Origin: Gemmatimonadales bacterium UBA4718
GTDB lineage: Bacteria > Gemmatimonadota > Gemmatimonadetes > Gemmatimonadales > Gemmatimonadaceae
Length of the DNA: 6,233 bases
Assembly (NCBI GenBank): GCA_002404375.1
Contig: DHJO01000126.1
Span: forward strand, 16,614 to 22,846
Direction: 5' to 3'
Positions within the stretch are counted from its first letter, which is position 1; each line of letters begins with the position of its first letter. Positions 5,364 to 6,233 of the stretch are shown here, piece after piece. Both the position numbers and the translations under genes were made by a program. The notes under the pieces are model-generated. The model saw nothing but the letters and a program-made list of their open reading frames with translations, searched no databases and was not told the origin of the DNA.

Positions 5364-6233
5364 TCAGGCGAGCCTCTCCACTCCTCGTGCCGTAATCCGG
5401 TGCGATACGAGCGGCAGCGGCGACGGGGCTGAATCGGAAATTACGATGGCCTGCTCGAGTACGGACCGTCCCGTCTCGAGATCTTTCTTGCTACGTGCGT
5501 AAATCGTCGCCAGAGTCTGACCCTTCAACACGTGATCCTCTGGCTTTGCGGTGATCACGAAGCCTACCGACGGATCCACTTTCTCCTCCATGTTCCGTCT
5601 ACCGCCGCCGAGGGCAATCACGCCGTAGCCGACGGTGCGCGGATCTACGGATTGCACGACGCCCCCCCGCTTGGCGGTAAACTCGGCTCGGTGACGGGCC
5701 TGCGGCAGACGTAGAGGATCCTTGACGACCCCATCGTCGCCGCCTTGCGCGCTGATGATGTCCTCGAATTTTCTCAGTGCCTTGCCCGACCCGATCGCGG
5801 CGTCCATCATCGCCCGTGCTCCTTCCCTTGTCGAAGCTAAAGTCGCCAGCACAAGCATCTCCGCACCCAAGGCAAAGGTGACCTCGATCAAATCGGGCGG
5901 GCCGGCCCCTTTCAACACCTCAATTGCTTCAGCAACCTCGACCGCGTTTCCACAGGCCTCTCCCAGCGGACGATCCATTGCGGTCACCAGCGCCACGACC
6001 GGACACGCGTGCTCGTCACCCAGATCGATCATCGCCTCTGCGAGCTGAATCTCCTGCTCCAGCTCGGGAAGGAACGATCCCGATCCTCGCTTGATGTCGA
6101 GCACCAGCCCGGTGAGGCTCTCCGCGATCTTCTTGCTCATTATGCTCGCTGCGATCAGCGGTATTACCTCCACCGTCGCCGTCGCGTCGCGGAGCGCGTA
6201 GATCTTCCTGTCGGCCGGGACGATCTCGTCGGT
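5364..6233 (-). CDS. deoA: Thymidine (pyrimidine-nucleoside) phosphorylase, C-terminal two thirds
   Basis: The 289 visible residues run from the right window edge to a TGA at 5366-5364. The enzyme splits thymidine or deoxyuridine with phosphate to free base and deoxyribose-1-phosphate, in cytosolic nucleoside salvage. The visible start ADRKIYALRDATAT with IPLIAASIMSKK carries the base-binding residues equivalent to E. coli Arg171, Ser186 and Lys190 (visible residues 15, 30 and 34), all conserved. LDIKRGSGSF (45-54) matches the family's glycine-rich loop. The C-terminal domain (about 180-270) has LGGGRRN and the VDPSVGF segment. The missing 145-155 residues hold the phosphate and potassium sites, so I cannot check these. 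The family alternative is Pdp; the sequence does not separate the two names. No operon partner is visible. Confidence 0.93.
   Translation of the reverse strand, partial: TDEIVPADRKIYALRDATATVEVIPLIAASIMSKKIAESLTGLVLDIKRGSGSFLPELEQEIQLAEAMIDLGDEHACPVVALVTAMDRPLGEACGNAVEVAEAIEVLKGAGPPDLIEVTFALGAEMLVLATLASTREGARAMMDAAIGSGKALRKFEDIISAQGGDDGVVKDPLRLPQARHRAEFTAKRGGVVQSVDPRTVGYGVIALGGGRRNMEEKVDPSVGFVITAKPEDHVLKGQTLATIYARSKKDLETGRSVLEQAIVISDSAPSPLPLVSHRITARGVERLA

Overview
This 6.2 kb window is GC-rich bacterial chromosome. It has five complete protein genes, two genes cut by the window edges, one truncated gene remnant, and an intergenic repeat element. High GC, Shine-Dalgarno starts with some GTG initiation, exported proteins whose signal peptides end in Ala-Gln, and the gene families present suggest a soil-type Gram-negative lineage such as Gemmatimonadota or Acidobacteriota. 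That placement is an inference from style, not from a marker gene.

Layout. Positions 1-81 (minus) hold the first 27 codons of an exported protein that runs out of the window, with a candidate promoter upstream. Positions 193-1271 (minus) hold a two-gene operon. A TMEM175-family potassium channel is followed, with a 4-base stop/start overlap, by a SgcJ/EcaC (SnoaL-like fold) protein. Positions 1272-1782 are non-coding and carry an imperfect inverted repeat with roughly 70-base arms, a 9-base-periodic CGGAT motif inside each arm, and a separate 19-base direct repeat. Positions 1783-4197 (plus) encode a full-length exported GH3 beta-glucosidase of the BglX type. Convergent to it, 4231-4632 (minus) encodes a small secreted or lipid-anchored protein with one bacterial Ig-like domain. 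Positions 4758-4931 (plus) hold the N-terminal half of a MmcQ/YjbR-type protein that ends in a premature stop. Positions 4965-5353 (plus) hold a 9-codon leader ORF overlapping a 120-residue multi-pass membrane protein of unknown function. From 5364 to the right edge (minus) is the C-terminal two thirds of a thymidine phosphorylase.

How the parts fit. Only the TMEM175 and SgcJ-like genes clearly form an operon, and the leader ORF and the 120-residue membrane protein are probably translationally coupled. The other genes look like independent housekeeping or accessory functions: oligosaccharide hydrolysis in the periplasm, nucleoside salvage, and cell envelope. I see no phage, transposase, CRISPR, toxin-antitoxin or defence module. 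The features most worth checking are the intergenic repeat at 1404-1704, the decayed MmcQ/YjbR gene, and the leader ORF at 4965-4994.
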